Positions 25,501-34,762 are shown, counted from the first letter of the stretch. The stretch is 64,000 bases of DNA from Trinickia dinghuensis (GCF_003367175.1 NZ_QRGA01000017.1:62001-126000); one strand, 5' to 3'. Program-made: numbers and translations. Notes: generated by a model not told the origin, from the sequence alone.

Positions 25501-25761
25501 GTCGGCCGGCTCAAGATCGACAAGTCGTTCGTGCGCGAGCTGCCGCATGGCGAAGACGACAAGGCGATCGCGATCGCGGTGATTTCGCTGGGGCAGCGCC
25601 TGAATCTGAGCGTGATCGCGGAGGGCGTCGAGACCCAGGCGCAGGTCGACTTCCTGAGCGACAACAATTGTCACGAGATTCAGGGCTATCACTTCAGCCG
25701 GCCCGTGGCGCCGGGCGAGATCGAGGCGATGCTGCGTGCGACGGGGCCGGTTGCGGCGTAG
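22519..25761 (+). CDS. membrane sensor with PAS, GAF, GGDEF and EAL domains
   Basis: A 1080-residue bifunctional cyclic di-GMP enzyme. A membrane helix (about residues 40-58) precedes a periplasmic double-PDC/dCache sensor (about 65-300; 'GNVADQPYFLAQRQSDRLFI'). A second helix lies at about 310-330, then a PAS-like region (about 345-475), a GAF domain (about 485-640), GGDEF (about 650-815) and EAL (about 825-1075). GGDEF is intact at 728-732 with an RSTD inhibitory site just before it. EAL is intact at 857-859, with 'DDFGTGYSSLSALKHFP' later. Either synthesis or breakdown of cyclic di-GMP is possible. It is 35 bp downstream of the PstS-like gene and is probably its output partner. Confidence 0.92.
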   Translation: MSDSESTTGRRASSVLHRMQARVRALIAFARPRLAETWAWFPLFAIVVLVLAWGALIDVLEVERAAVTFAAVKSSRELADTYEAQVVRSLVSIDQTLKTVAYAYAVSGNAALAELQNRDMLPSAIVFQMAITNSRGDVTASTRSPSPGNVADQPYFLAQRQSDRLFISRTRTDRDSHAPALIFSRRLSDAAGAFAGVVTLAVDPSYFTSSYDSLRMGRHGFLGLLGTDGSMRVQQTGEDVSWGARVRAGLDSADATEEVADQPWDGGVERFTNVRALHGFPLVAIVGLSRDEQLARYRHDRWVYIGETAAGSLLLVVLTTILSLKSRELLRSRARARRLRQTYFAASDASRDAFFVWERVPSESEGESLANVVSRAFQAADFSFVLRDVSKRGLEMMGKPREALIGALSDDVLLDLGEGGTSREFAQVFETGEVAEREWRHVLPDGSRVWLHRQLVRVDDGVVAIVRDVTARKRSEVMRAEQNRVLEMIATSTPLEDVLSALMHLLESQIPDSACAVMLRDEDGQHLRVGAAPSLPAAFSQLANGWTIGPDAGPSGVAIYTHQPVSIGNLLASVPHWDFIQKAHMQEYSACRSMPILSHEGSALGALTVFARGERTPDEIEAQTMAMATRIAGIAIERTRAEDSIRHMANHDALTGLPNRTLLGDRLSQALLHARRYTRGVSVAFVDLDNFKLINDSLGHHAGDELLKTIAGRMRDCVRSTDTVVRLGGDEFVLVLFDDQLGEEELRAVIERLRKAISEPVHLNGQSYKVTCSMGFARYPGDGEDAQTLLMNADAAMYRAKEMGRNNFQFYTSEMNIKVHERLRRREQLRVALEENQFRLVYQPQVDVRTGTIFGVEALLRWDHPIEGTISPADFIPIAEETGLILPIGDWVLETACMQNRRWQDEGLPPITVSVNVSAHQFLQKRWIDEVAKTLARTGLAPQYLELELTESLIMRDLEASIEAMQRLEDMGVRLSIDDFGTGYSSLSALKHFPVGRLKIDKSFVRELPHGEDDKAIAIAVISLGQRLNLSVIAEGVETQAQVDFLSDNNCHEIQGYHFSRPVAPGEIEAMLRATGPVAA

Positions 25762-25763
25762 GT

Positions 25764-26333
25764 TTATCGGCCCGATCGAGCCCGCTTCGGTATCAGCCAG
25801 TGCGGCAGCATTGATTCCAACACGCCGTCTTTGAGCACGAAGTGGTGAAAAAGCGCGGCAAGCGCGTGACAGCCGGCTACCCACATGATGATGTCGCCGA
25901 GCCATCCGTGTATCGATGCGACGATTGCCCCCGCTGCTTTCGCATCGGGAAACAACGGCGCGACATCGATCCCGGCGACGAGCGTGAGCGGATGCCCTTC
26001 GAGCCAAGCCCCCGTGATGGCGGTCATTGGAAGGGCGAGCAACAGCAAGATGAGCACCCATTGGACAACAGTCGCCGCGGCTTTCATCCATGGCGATGCC
26101 GGTTCGGCATCCGGCTGCTTGTCGATCGCGCGCCACAGCAGACGCAGTATCGCGAGCGTGAACACGCATAGCCCAAGCGTTTCGTGAATCCGTCGGCCCA
26201 TGTCCGAGGCGGCGGAGTACACGCGTGCTTCCGGACCCCCGGGACCGTAAATGAACGCAACCAAAACGAGAACGGCCGTGACCCAATGAAAAAGCTGGGC
26301 GACTGCTCCATAGCGGATGATAGAAGGTTTCAA
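25764..26333 (-). CDS. cytochrome b561
   Basis: A 189-residue four-helix membrane cytochrome. The four expected haem-ligand histidines are visible at 16 ('LFHWV'), 50 ('RRIHETLG'), 142 ('SIHGWLG') and 156 ('GCHALAALFHH'). The family oxidises ubiquinol or shuttles electrons to periplasmic acceptors, including superoxide in E. coli CybB. It lies tail-to-tail with the GGDEF-EAL gene, with only 2 bp between stop codons, and stands alone in its own direction. Confidence 0.92.
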   Translation of the reverse strand: MKPSIIRYGAVAQLFHWVTAVLVLVAFIYGPGGPEARVYSAASDMGRRIHETLGLCVFTLAILRLLWRAIDKQPDAEPASPWMKAAATVVQWVLILLLLALPMTAITGAWLEGHPLTLVAGIDVAPLFPDAKAAGAIVASIHGWLGDIIMWVAGCHALAALFHHFVLKDGVLESMLPHWLIPKRARSGR

Positions 26334-26579
26334 GACTTACGGACTCCTCGCGTCGCAGGGGGTATCGTCGGGCCAGACATCGGGCAACGACATACGATAG
26401 CGGCGCGAAGCTGAAGGCAACCTTAAGCAGGATCGCGTGTATGCAATAAACGTCGGCCTCCGCAATTTGGCCGATTGCTTCCATTCCATGGGAACACCAA
26501 TCGGATATCCGACAGCCAAAGATCGGTTTGTATTTACTTAACCGGGGCCTATTAAAATAGGCGAAAATCCCGCGAGCTA

Positions 26580-26789
26580 TTGTCGGATAAAACCAGGGCA
26601 TTTCGATCGTCGCATGTGGTGCCGGTATCAAGGGTCGTCAGCGCGATCGGCTCCTCGGCGCCGTTGATGCCGTATCTCGATCCGCATACCGCTCTGGATA
26701 TGGCGCCGCGCATAGTCGACAATCCTGAGGGACGTGCCGCGGTGGCGATGACGACGAAAGATAGGGACATTTTTATTGTGGGAGCCTAG
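26580..26789 (+). CDS. hypothetical small protein
   Basis: A 69-residue frame starting at TTG with no convincing ribosome site. The product contains 'PRIVDNPEGRAAVAMTTKDR' and matches nothing I know. It ends 9 bp before another small frame on the same strand, which is the main reason to mention it. It may be spurious. Confidence 0.25.
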   Translation: MSDKTRAFRSSHVVPVSRVVSAIGSSAPLMPYLDPHTALDMAPRIVDNPEGRAAVAMTTKDRDIFIVGA

Positions 26790-26798
26790 GCTCATTCG

Positions 26799-27191
26799 AT
26801 GGGGGGCAGCCAGGGTCTCCGCCTCTTGTTTGACGCTCCGGGCCGATGGATCGATCAGCCGCCGGCGGGCATGCTTGTCAATCGCCGTAACATGCGCGAC
26901 GTGAAGCGTGTAGTTGAGGGAATCGAGTCGAACCTACCGGTTGATGATGTGCACCGGATCCAAGCCCGGTCCATGAGTCATCGACTGGATACGATGACGG
27001 CGAGTCGAGTTGAATTCAGCCAATTTCTGCAGCATCGGGCTGGCGTGCATAAGCGAGCGGCCAACGAGATTTCGGAGATAATTATCCAGTTGCGCCGCGC
27101 CCACAGCAGAAGTAATCGCGATTTCACAACTGGCGATCTCGCTAAGCTCTTGGAGGACATGCGCGTTCCGATGCCTGAGGGGGCCTTGTAG
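26799..27191 (+). CDS. hypothetical small protein
   Basis: A 130-residue frame starting at ATG with GGAG about 13 nt upstream. The second half ('SRVEFSQFLQHRAGVHKRAA', 'NEISEIIIQLRRAHS') is strongly helical and charged, as in small chaperones or secretion-rod proteins, but I cannot assign a family. Codon use is mixed and less GC-biased at third positions than in the neighbours. It may be a remnant of a larger lost operon. Confidence 0.35.
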   Translation: MGGSQGLRLLFDAPGRWIDQPPAGMLVNRRNMRDVKRVVEGIESNLPVDDVHRIQARSMSHRLDTMTASRVEFSQFLQHRAGVHKRAANEISEIIIQLRRAHSRSNRDFTTGDLAKLLEDMRVPMPEGAL

Positions 27192-27232
27192 TGCTTTGAC
27201 AAACGGGGCACGGCTGAAAGCTGCAGGAAGCT

Positions 27233-28153
27233 TTAAGCCGGATCGCTAGGCGGGTTCGGCGAACCCGCCCACTCGCGTACCGCCTGCGCGAACAGGTGGA
27301 GCGCGGTCGGTGGGTGGCGATTCGCGGGGTAGTAAAGACACAAGCCGGCGAAAGTCGGGCTCCACTCGGGCAAAACCGGTACGAGGCGTCCCGCCTCGAG
27401 ATGCTCCGCCACGCGTTCTTGCGGTACCCACGCAATGCCTATCCCGGCCAGCGCGGCATCGATCATGAGGCCTACATTGCCGAGCGTGAGCGGCCCTTCC
27501 ACGTCGATCGTCGCGCTCTTGCCCCGGCGCGCTAGATCCCACCGATAGATAGCGCCGCTCTCGAACCGAAAGCGAATGCACTCGTGCTTCAGCAGGTCGT
27601 GTGGCGCTTTCGGCGGTGCACGCCTCGCAAGGTACGCGGGCGAAGCCACGGCGCAAAATCGCATGTCGGGCCCGAAGCGGATCGCGATCATGTCACGGGG
27701 CACGTCCTCGAAGATTCGGATGCCCGCATCGAATCCTTGCGCGACGATATCCACGAGCCGCGAATCCACGACGAGTTCGACCCGTATGTCCGGATAGCGA
27801 GCGAGAAAGCCGGGCAGTACATGGCGGACGAGCGGCCGCGCCCCCGATTCCGACGCGCTGATCCGCAGCGATCCCGACGGATGGTCGCCGGTCGATGCGA
27901 TTTCGTTCATCGCATCGTCGAGGTCGGCGACGGCCGGTCTCACGCGGCGCAGCAATTGTTCACCGGCTTCAGTCGGCGCGACCGATCGCGTTGTTCGATT
28001 GAACAGCCTGACGCCCAAACCGGCTTCGAAATTGCGGATCGTATGACTGAGCGCGGAAGGGGAAACGCCGAGCACGCGCGCGGCCGCGCTGAAACTGCGA
28101 TGCTCGGCGATCGCGATGAAGGCGTTCAGTTCGGTCAATCCGGCGCGCGTCAT
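27233..28153 (-). CDS. LysR-family transcriptional regulator
   Basis: A 306-residue LysR-type regulator with helix-turn-helix 'HRSFSAAARVLGVSPSALSH' near the N-terminus and a CrgA/PecT-like effector domain ('DHPSGSLRISASESGARPLV' onward). It is divergent from an aldo/keto reductase gene with 120 bp between the starts, the usual layout in which a LysR protein controls its neighbour. The inducer is unknown. Confidence 0.93.
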   Translation of the reverse strand: MTRAGLTELNAFIAIAEHRSFSAAARVLGVSPSALSHTIRNFEAGLGVRLFNRTTRSVAPTEAGEQLLRRVRPAVADLDDAMNEIASTGDHPSGSLRISASESGARPLVRHVLPGFLARYPDIRVELVVDSRLVDIVAQGFDAGIRIFEDVPRDMIAIRFGPDMRFCAVASPAYLARRAPPKAPHDLLKHECIRFRFESGAIYRWDLARRGKSATIDVEGPLTLGNVGLMIDAALAGIGIAWVPQERVAEHLEAGRLVPVLPEWSPTFAGLCLYYPANRHPPTALHLFAQAVREWAGSPNPPSDPA

Positions 28154-28219
28154 TGATGAATTTTCCTCATTAGCCTATGAAATCGTACGCCGATTGTTGA
28201 GCACGAGCCAGCAACCTAA

Positions 28220-29257
<1,038 letters not shown>

Positions 29258-29455
29258 GACGCCAACGCACGATGTCATGATCAACAACGATCCCGGCCGA
29301 CTCGTTCGCGCGCGGTCGCATTCGCGATCAGCCAGCCGGCCGACGTCGACATCGACGACATTCTGTTTCGGCCCACCCGGCAGGAACTTTGACGTGCAGC
29401 CGGCGCTATCTCAGCGCCTTAACCCCGCTTGCGGGGCGGCATCGAACCTCGAACC

Positions 29456-30676
29456 TCAAACGTAAAGCCCCATGCTCGACATGCTTGCCGTGAGCTGCTG
29501 CGGGGCGATCTCCACCGCCTGCTGGCCACCGCCGCGCAGCGGAAGCAATACGGTGGGGACCCCGCTCAAGCGCGTGGTCTGAAAGCCGATGTCGACCAGC
29601 GACTGTTTGAGCGCCGTGTGAAACGCGGCTTTCTTGAAGTCCTGCATGACCGCCCGGTTGTCGCTTCCCTGGTTCTCGAAGACCCACATGTAAAGCGCGG
29701 GCAGGGTCCGTTTGAAGATGCGCCGATGATGCTCGCTGATAAAAAAATCCGAAAACTTGACGTATTGATCGATTCGATTATTGAGGAAATCCCGAGTCTT
29801 TCTTGCGCCGAGAAAAGCCCCGCCGAAACCGGGACTCGTATTTTTATACCCTGGCATCTTGGCCTTCATCTTCGCGTATAGGTTGCATTGCTCGAGCCCG
29901 TCGTAATCGAGTGAGGGAGGCGCAGTGAACCGTGTCCCGAAATGGTCGAGAAATTTCCATGCGAGGAACCAGACCATCTGTGCGGATTCACCTAATTCTT
30001 TCTTGACGCTTTTGTCGAGATTAACCTGGCCACTGTGATTTCCTGGGAATGGCACGTATATTGCGTTCGTTCCTGTGTTGGTAAACGTCACCCGCTTGAT
30101 ATCCTGAGGCTTAAAAAACCCCCTGGTCTCGTGCATCGACAGAACGGCTAAATAATTCCTTACGTTTCCACGGATGGTGCTGGTGTCGTCGTCACCTTTA
30201 TTCCCGATGCCCGCGACAGGATCCACCGCGAAGATATTGACCGCGATATCCGGAAAAATCTCTCGAAGCTTGTACGCGAGCTTCGTGCAGGTCACCGCGC
30301 CGCGACTCCACCCAAGCATATTGATGGTTCTGGGGGCGGGATTCAGTTCCGCGATGGTCGCGACGGCATGCATGACGTTATCGTCCCAGCCTGCACCCGT
30401 CATAACACCGGTTGCTTGCCAATTGTGATGGGTGTGTCCCATTTCCTTGTTGCCGAAGAACGATTTCGCTTGCTTGTCGCGCGTGAACGGATTGAATTGC
30501 CCTGGGATTGCGCTCGTGGTCGGATTGCTGCCGGGCCCGTCGCAGATGAGAAAGTCCCGGTATTCGACGCCCGCGGCCAAGCGGCCGAATTCCGCGACGA
30601 TTTCCCCTTGGCCGTCACGGCTGGCACAGGTTCCGTGATTAAACACCGTGAATACAGGCGAGGTAAATGCAGGCAT
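29456..30676 (-). CDS. alpha/beta-hydrolase, DUF2235/Tle1-like, candidate T6SS lipase effector
   Basis: A 406-residue protein with no signal peptide. The nucleophile elbow is GWSRGA with S124, and 'NIFAVDPVAGIGNKGD' supplies an acidic residue near D152. 'PFPGNHSGQV' supplies H214 in the position of the 'PGxHSDVGG' motif of DUF2235/Tle1 phospholipases. This triad order and the absence of a secretion signal fit a T6SS-delivered lipase. A GGGGAA ribosome site precedes the ATG. It lies 884 bp from tssB on the opposite strand. No obvious immunity gene is adjacent. It could instead be a housekeeping esterase. Confidence 0.68.
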   Translation of the reverse strand: MPAFTSPVFTVFNHGTCASRDGQGEIVAEFGRLAAGVEYRDFLICDGPGSNPTTSAIPGQFNPFTRDKQAKSFFGNKEMGHTHHNWQATGVMTGAGWDDNVMHAVATIAELNPAPRTINMLGWSRGAVTCTKLAYKLREIFPDIAVNIFAVDPVAGIGNKGDDDTSTIRGNVRNYLAVLSMHETRGFFKPQDIKRVTFTNTGTNAIYVPFPGNHSGQVNLDKSVKKELGESAQMVWFLAWKFLDHFGTRFTAPPSLDYDGLEQCNLYAKMKAKMPGYKNTSPGFGGAFLGARKTRDFLNNRIDQYVKFSDFFISEHHRRIFKRTLPALYMWVFENQGSDNRAVMQDFKKAAFHTALKQSLVDIGFQTTRLSGVPTVLLPLRGGGQQAVEIAPQQLTASMSSMGLYV

Positions 30677-31560
30677 GGGTATTCCCCGTTAATAAGGCGA
30701 TAAAGTATTATTAATTAGGGTTTTTACTGAGTGAGCGGAGCGCTGCCGCAACTTGGGATCGCAGCATAGGGCGTGATTGTGAATGTTGCAATCAATGAAA
30801 GGAAAGCCGCATCCGAGGACGAAGGGTGCGCAGTTCAGCGGCGATGCCGCCTCAATGCCGGTGTCATTGAAATGAAAGACAATGCTGATAGGGAATATTC
30901 GTGAGGGAGGATGGAACCGTTTTCACCGGCAAAAGGAAAATGAGCAGCCAATTCTTATTCTTCGTACGAAGAGCGCGGCCTCAAGACAGACTTGTATAGT
31001 AGATGGTTCGGCTGTTCGCAATTAGGGTTTGCACGTAATTTCGCTCTGACATCGGTGGCAAACATTTCATCGCCTTACTCGGGATCGATCATGAGCGGCG
31101 GCGCCAAAAGCGGATGCCCGGAATGCCTTGCGCGCTCAACACTTTTTAAACTTTCTATGCTAGAGTCCGGCCTCAAAGAAGCCAGAAAAGTATTGCTTTG
31201 TTTAGTACATCGGACCACATAAGCTTTTCAACACAGGGATAACCCACGGATAGTCGAACGTCGACCGTTTGAGTGACTCATCACGAGGATGCGTGGCGTC
31301 GATCGGCGCACGCTCGCCTCGGCAGTGAATTGGCGTGCGGTCGGGGGGCGTGCCGGTTCATTGTTGTAGCTGAGAATCGGCGCGGAGCAGCGGCCTATCG
31401 GTTCGTCTCGTCTCGCGTCTCGTTCCGGCATCTTCAGGGGTGATGTCCTTTCCCCGTCTCGCAGCACCCGCCCCCCTACGAATCCGAGTCATTTCATCGC
31501 GAAGCGCCGTGCACGCGGCTACCTAGATTGCGTGTTCGTGTTTTCAATCCGGAGGGGACC
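30677..31560. other. long intergenic region upstream of the T6SS operon
   Basis: 884 bp separate the divergent hydrolase gene and tssB. It is AT-richer than the operon. Small frames such as 30992-31222 have no ribosome site or family match. The T6SS promoter must lie here, but I could not identify confident sigma70 or sigma54 elements. A TATAGT hexamer at 30995-31000 lacks a matching -35 element. Confidence 0.5.
30959..30972. promoter_or_regulatory. 14-bp perfect palindrome, possible operator
   Basis: TCTTCGTACGAAGA is perfectly self-complementary and lies in the divergent region between the hydrolase and the T6SS operon, about 22 bp upstream of a TATAGT hexamer. Position and symmetry fit a dimeric regulator site. 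No regulator can be named. Confidence 0.35.
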
Positions 31561-32118
31561 ATGTCCAATAGTTTGCAGAAGTGGGTCGGGCGCAATCGTC
31601 CGCCGCGCGTCCAGATCACCTATGACGTCGAGATCGGCGACGCAGTGGAAAAGCGCGAGTTGCCGTTGGTCGTCGGCTTGCTCGCCGATCTTTCGGGCCA
31701 GCCGGCCACGCCGCTCCCCAAGCTGAAGGAGCGCCGCTTCGTCGAGGTCGATCGCGACAACTTCGACGAGATCATGGGCAAGGTTGCGCCGCGCCTCGAT
31801 ATTTCGGTGCCGGACACGATGAAGGGCGCAGGCAATCTGAAGGTCGAACTGAATTTCAAGCAGTTCGCCGATTTCCATCCTGAGAGCATCGTTCGCCAAG
31901 TGCCGCGCCTCGCGAAGCTGCTCGAAGCGCGCCAGCAGTTGCGCGACCTGCTCGGCAAGCTCGACGGCAACGACGAACTCGATTCGATCCTCGAGCGCAT
32001 CGTCCAGAGCTCCGAAGAGCTGAAGAAGGTGCAGAGCGAAGCGAACGCCGGCGGGGCAGCTCCCGCGGCGGCGCCGGCAGCCGGCGAACCGGCGGCCGAA
32101 GACGCACCGGCGGCATGA
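31561..32118 (+). CDS. tssB: TssB, T6SS contractile sheath small subunit
   Basis: A 185-residue TssB/VipA/ImpB protein, which forms the contractile sheath with TssC. The opening 'SLQKWVGRNRPPRVQITYDV' and 'LPLVVGLLADLSG' are family hallmarks. The last 25 residues are an Ala/Pro-rich tail ('GGAAPAAAPAAGEPAAEDAP'). The ATG at 31561 has GGAGGGG directly upstream; the longer frame from 31528 is not needed. It is the first gene of the T6SS operon, 63 bp before tssC. Confidence 0.97.
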   Translation: MSNSLQKWVGRNRPPRVQITYDVEIGDAVEKRELPLVVGLLADLSGQPATPLPKLKERRFVEVDRDNFDEIMGKVAPRLDISVPDTMKGAGNLKVELNFKQFADFHPESIVRQVPRLAKLLEARQQLRDLLGKLDGNDELDSILERIVQSSEELKKVQSEANAGGAAPAAAPAAGEPAAEDAPAA

Positions 32119-32181
32119 GCGGCGCGACGCGGGCAACGCGCCCGTAGTCGCTGATGCAACGAACTCACAAAGGACTACCAG

Positions 32182-33675
32182 ATGGAAACGAATTCCGCCG
32201 TCGAATCGTCGGCCGCCGGCGCCACGACGAATGCAGACCTGAGCCTGCTCGACCGCATCGTGCTCGAGGGCAACATGGCCGTCGAACCCTCGCAGGGCGT
32301 CTATGCAAAGAAGCTGATCGGCCAGCTCGCCTCGCAGATTCTCGATGAAGGCATGCGCACGAGCCCGGACAAGGGCGTGGTCGCGATGATCAACGAGCGT
32401 GTCGCGGAGATCGACAAGCTGCTCACGGATCAGCTCAACGCGATCATGCACGACGAAGACTTCCAAGCGCTCGAAGCTTCGTGGACGGGCTTGCACGACA
32501 TGGTGTTCGGCACCGAGACGAGCACGCGCCTGAAGCTGCGCCTGCTCAACGTCACGAAGAAGGAACTGCTCAAGGACCTCGAGACCGCCGTCGATCACGA
32601 CATGAGCGTGCTCTTCAAGAAGGTCTATGAAGAGGAATACGGCACGTTCGGCGGCTACCCGTACTCGCTGCTGATCGGCGATTACACGTTCGGCCGGCAT
32701 CCGCAGGACGTCGCGCTGCTCGAGCGGATCTCGAAGGTGGCCGCTGCCGCCCACGCCCCGTTCATCGCCGCGGCCGCTCCGGCCCTGTTCGATCTGAAGT
32801 CGTTCACCGATCTCGGCGTGACGCGCGACCTCTCGAAGATTTTCGAAAGCGCCGAACTCGCGACGTGGCGCAGCTTCCGCGACTCCGAGGATTCGCGCTA
32901 CGTTTCGCTCGTGCTGCCGAGCTATGCCGCGCGTCTGCCTTATGGCGCGAAGACGAAGCCCGTCGAGTCGTTCAACTTCGAGGAAGACGTCGACGGCACG
33001 GATCACGGCAAGTACCTCTGGGCGAACTCGGCTTATCAGATGGGCCTGCGCATTACCGATGCGTTCGCGAAGTACAGCTGGTCGACGGCGATCCGCGGCG
33101 TGGAAGGCGGCGGCAAGGTGGACGGTATCGCCGCGCACGCATACAAGACGTCGGAAGGCGACGTCGCGCTCAAATGCCCGACCGAGGTGACGATCACCGA
33201 TCGCCGCGAGAAGGAACTCAGCGATCTGGGCTTCATCGCGCTCGTCAACTCGAAGGGTTCGAACTTCGCGGCGTTCTTCGGCGGCCAGACGACCAACAAG
33301 CCGGTGCTGTACAACAAGGACGAAGCCAATGCGAACTCCCAACTGTCGGCACGCCTGCCGTACGTGTTGGCCGCGTCGCGTTTCGCGCATTATCTGAAGG
33401 TCATCATGCGCGACAAGATCGGCAGCTTCCAGACGCGCGGCGGCATCGAGGCGTATCTGAACAACTGGATCTCCGACTACGTGCTGATCAACCCGTCGGC
33501 GTCGCAGGAGCAGAAAGCGCGCTTCCCGCTCGGCGAGGCACGCGTTGACGTGACGGAAGTGCCCGGCAAGCCCGGCTCGTATCGCGCCACCTGCTTCATC
33601 AAGCCGCACTTCCAGATGGAAGACCTGACGGCTTCGATCCGGCTTGTGGCCGACCTGCCGGCGGCCGCCGCCTGA
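32182..33675 (+). CDS. tssC: TssC, T6SS contractile sheath large subunit
   Basis: A 497-residue TssC/VipB/ImpC protein, typical length. Signatures include 'EDFQALEASWTGLHDMVFGT', 'YPYSLLIGDYTFGRHPQDVA' and 'RLPYGAKTKPVESFNFEEDV'. It pairs with TssB to build the sheath that contracts to propel the Hcp tube. An AAAGGA ribosome site precedes the ATG. It lies between tssB and hcp in the conserved order. Confidence 0.97.
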   Translation: METNSAVESSAAGATTNADLSLLDRIVLEGNMAVEPSQGVYAKKLIGQLASQILDEGMRTSPDKGVVAMINERVAEIDKLLTDQLNAIMHDEDFQALEASWTGLHDMVFGTETSTRLKLRLLNVTKKELLKDLETAVDHDMSVLFKKVYEEEYGTFGGYPYSLLIGDYTFGRHPQDVALLERISKVAAAAHAPFIAAAAPALFDLKSFTDLGVTRDLSKIFESAELATWRSFRDSEDSRYVSLVLPSYAARLPYGAKTKPVESFNFEEDVDGTDHGKYLWANSAYQMGLRITDAFAKYSWSTAIRGVEGGGKVDGIAAHAYKTSEGDVALKCPTEVTITDRREKELSDLGFIALVNSKGSNFAAFFGGQTTNKPVLYNKDEANANSQLSARLPYVLAASRFAHYLKVIMRDKIGSFQTRGGIEAYLNNWISDYVLINPSASQEQKARFPLGEARVDVTEVPGKPGSYRATCFIKPHFQMEDLTASIRLVADLPAAAA

Positions 33676-33752
33676 CGGCAAACGACGTATGAACGCGCGG
33701 CGTGCGCCAAGGCGCCGCCGCCCTTTTCGCCATTTACCGATTCGGATCAGAC

Positions 33753-34241
33753 ATGGATACAGTCATCCTGCAGTTCAAGGACATCAAGGGCAACTCGCTC
33801 ATCGACGGCTACGCCGACGGCATCATCCTCTATTCGTTCAGCCACAGCGTCAGCATGCCGATGAACTCGGACACGGCCAACACGGAACGGACGATGGGCC
33901 GCCCGAGCTTCAGCGAATTCTCGATCAGCAAGGCGACGGACCAAGCGACGCCCGCCCTGTACGCGGCCTGCGCGGCCGGCACGAAGCTCGGCGACGCGAC
34001 GATTTCGATCGGCCGCAACGAAGGCGGCAAGTTCATGCTGCTGATGAAGTACGTGCTGACGAACTCGATGATCTCGCATATCAGCACCGGCGGCGGCAGC
34101 TCGGAGATGTCGGATTCGATCACGATCCACTTCACGCAGATGACGTCGCAGTACACGCAGCAGAACAGCGATTCGACGAAGAAGGGCAATGCGTCGTTCG
34201 GCTGGGATCTGGCCGCGAACAAGGCGGTCAGCGTGTCGTAA
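33753..34241 (+). CDS. hcp: Hcp (TssD), T6SS inner tube protein
   Basis: A 162-residue Hcp. 'DTVILQFKDIKGNSLIDGYA' followed by 'FSEFSISKATDQATPALYAA' and 'GRNEGGKFMLLMKYVLTNSM' is the hexameric-ring tube family. It has normal Hcp length without a C-terminal toxin extension. The start at 33753 gives the standard N-terminus. It is secreted and may chaperone small effectors inside the ring. Confidence 0.96.
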   Translation: MDTVILQFKDIKGNSLIDGYADGIILYSFSHSVSMPMNSDTANTERTMGRPSFSEFSISKATDQATPALYAACAAGTKLGDATISIGRNEGGKFMLLMKYVLTNSMISHISTGGGSSEMSDSITIHFTQMTSQYTQQNSDSTKKGNASFGWDLAANKAVSVS

Positions 34242-34307
34242 TGAAGTGATCGCGGCGCGCCGCCCGAAGGTGGCGCGCCGCGTTGTCGTTCGTCCAAGGC
34301 TTACGTT

Positions 34308-34757
34308 ATGTCGACCATGCGCCAAGGCTACCCGATGCCGCTGTTCGAGCGCCTCGTCGAAAATGCCGACGCCTGGCTCGAAGGCGAGGGTGCGCTGCGC
34401 GAATCGGTGGCGCGGGAATTGTCGCGCCTGCTCAATGCGCGCTCGCGCTTGACGATGGCCGAATTCACCCGCAGCGAATGCGGCGTGCTCGATTATGGCG
34501 TGCCGGATTTTTCCGAACGATCGTTGCGCTCGGGCGCCGATCGGGATGCGATCCTCGTGGCGGTGCGCCGCGCGATCGCGCTGTTCGAGCCGAGGCTTGC
34601 CAACGTCGCCGTGAAGTTCGACTTCCACGGCGTGGACGGCCGCGATGCGATGCTCGTCGTCGAAGGCGACATTCGCGTCGAGCGCTCGGTCGAACATGTG
34701 TTTTTCGAATTGGCGGCCGGTGCTGGCGTGGGCCAGGACGACCCGGACGATTGCTGA
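34308..34757 (+). CDS. tssE: TssE, T6SS baseplate gp25-like protein
   Basis: A 149-residue gp25-like baseplate subunit. 'PLFERLVENADAW', the 'ESVARELSRLLNARS' helix and 'CGVLDYGVPDF' with a downstream 'AIALFEPRLANVAVKFDF' region fit TssE. A second ATG three codons in (34317) is an alternative start. Its stop lies 5 bp before tssF. Confidence 0.94.
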   Translation: MSTMRQGYPMPLFERLVENADAWLEGEGALRESVARELSRLLNARSRLTMAEFTRSECGVLDYGVPDFSERSLRSGADRDAILVAVRRAIALFEPRLANVAVKFDFHGVDGRDAMLVVEGDIRVERSVEHVFFELAAGAGVGQDDPDDC

Positions 34758-34762
34758 CCGAC

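Larger units (their letters stand above)
26334..27232. other. 900-bp region with only weak small ORFs
   Basis: No confidently recognised gene lies between the cytochrome b561 start and the end of the LysR gene. Two tandem plus-strand frames (26580-26789 and 26799-27191) are the best candidates and are listed separately. I see no tRNA, repeat or mobile-element ends. Confidence 0.5.

Noticed and set aside
31027-31070. Possible sigma54 promoter (TGGCA...TTCA) upstream of tssB
   Set aside because: The GC element of the -12 box is wrong (TTCA instead of TTGC), so the match is too weak to claim.
30992-31222. 76-residue plus-strand frame upstream of the T6SS
   Set aside because: TTG start, no ribosome site, no recognisable domain; more likely part of the regulatory region.
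31519-33681. 720-residue minus-strand open frame opposite tssB and tssC
   Set aside because: It is an antisense shadow of high-GC genes: Arg/Glu/His-rich, no family features, and fully covered by two certain genes on the plus strand.
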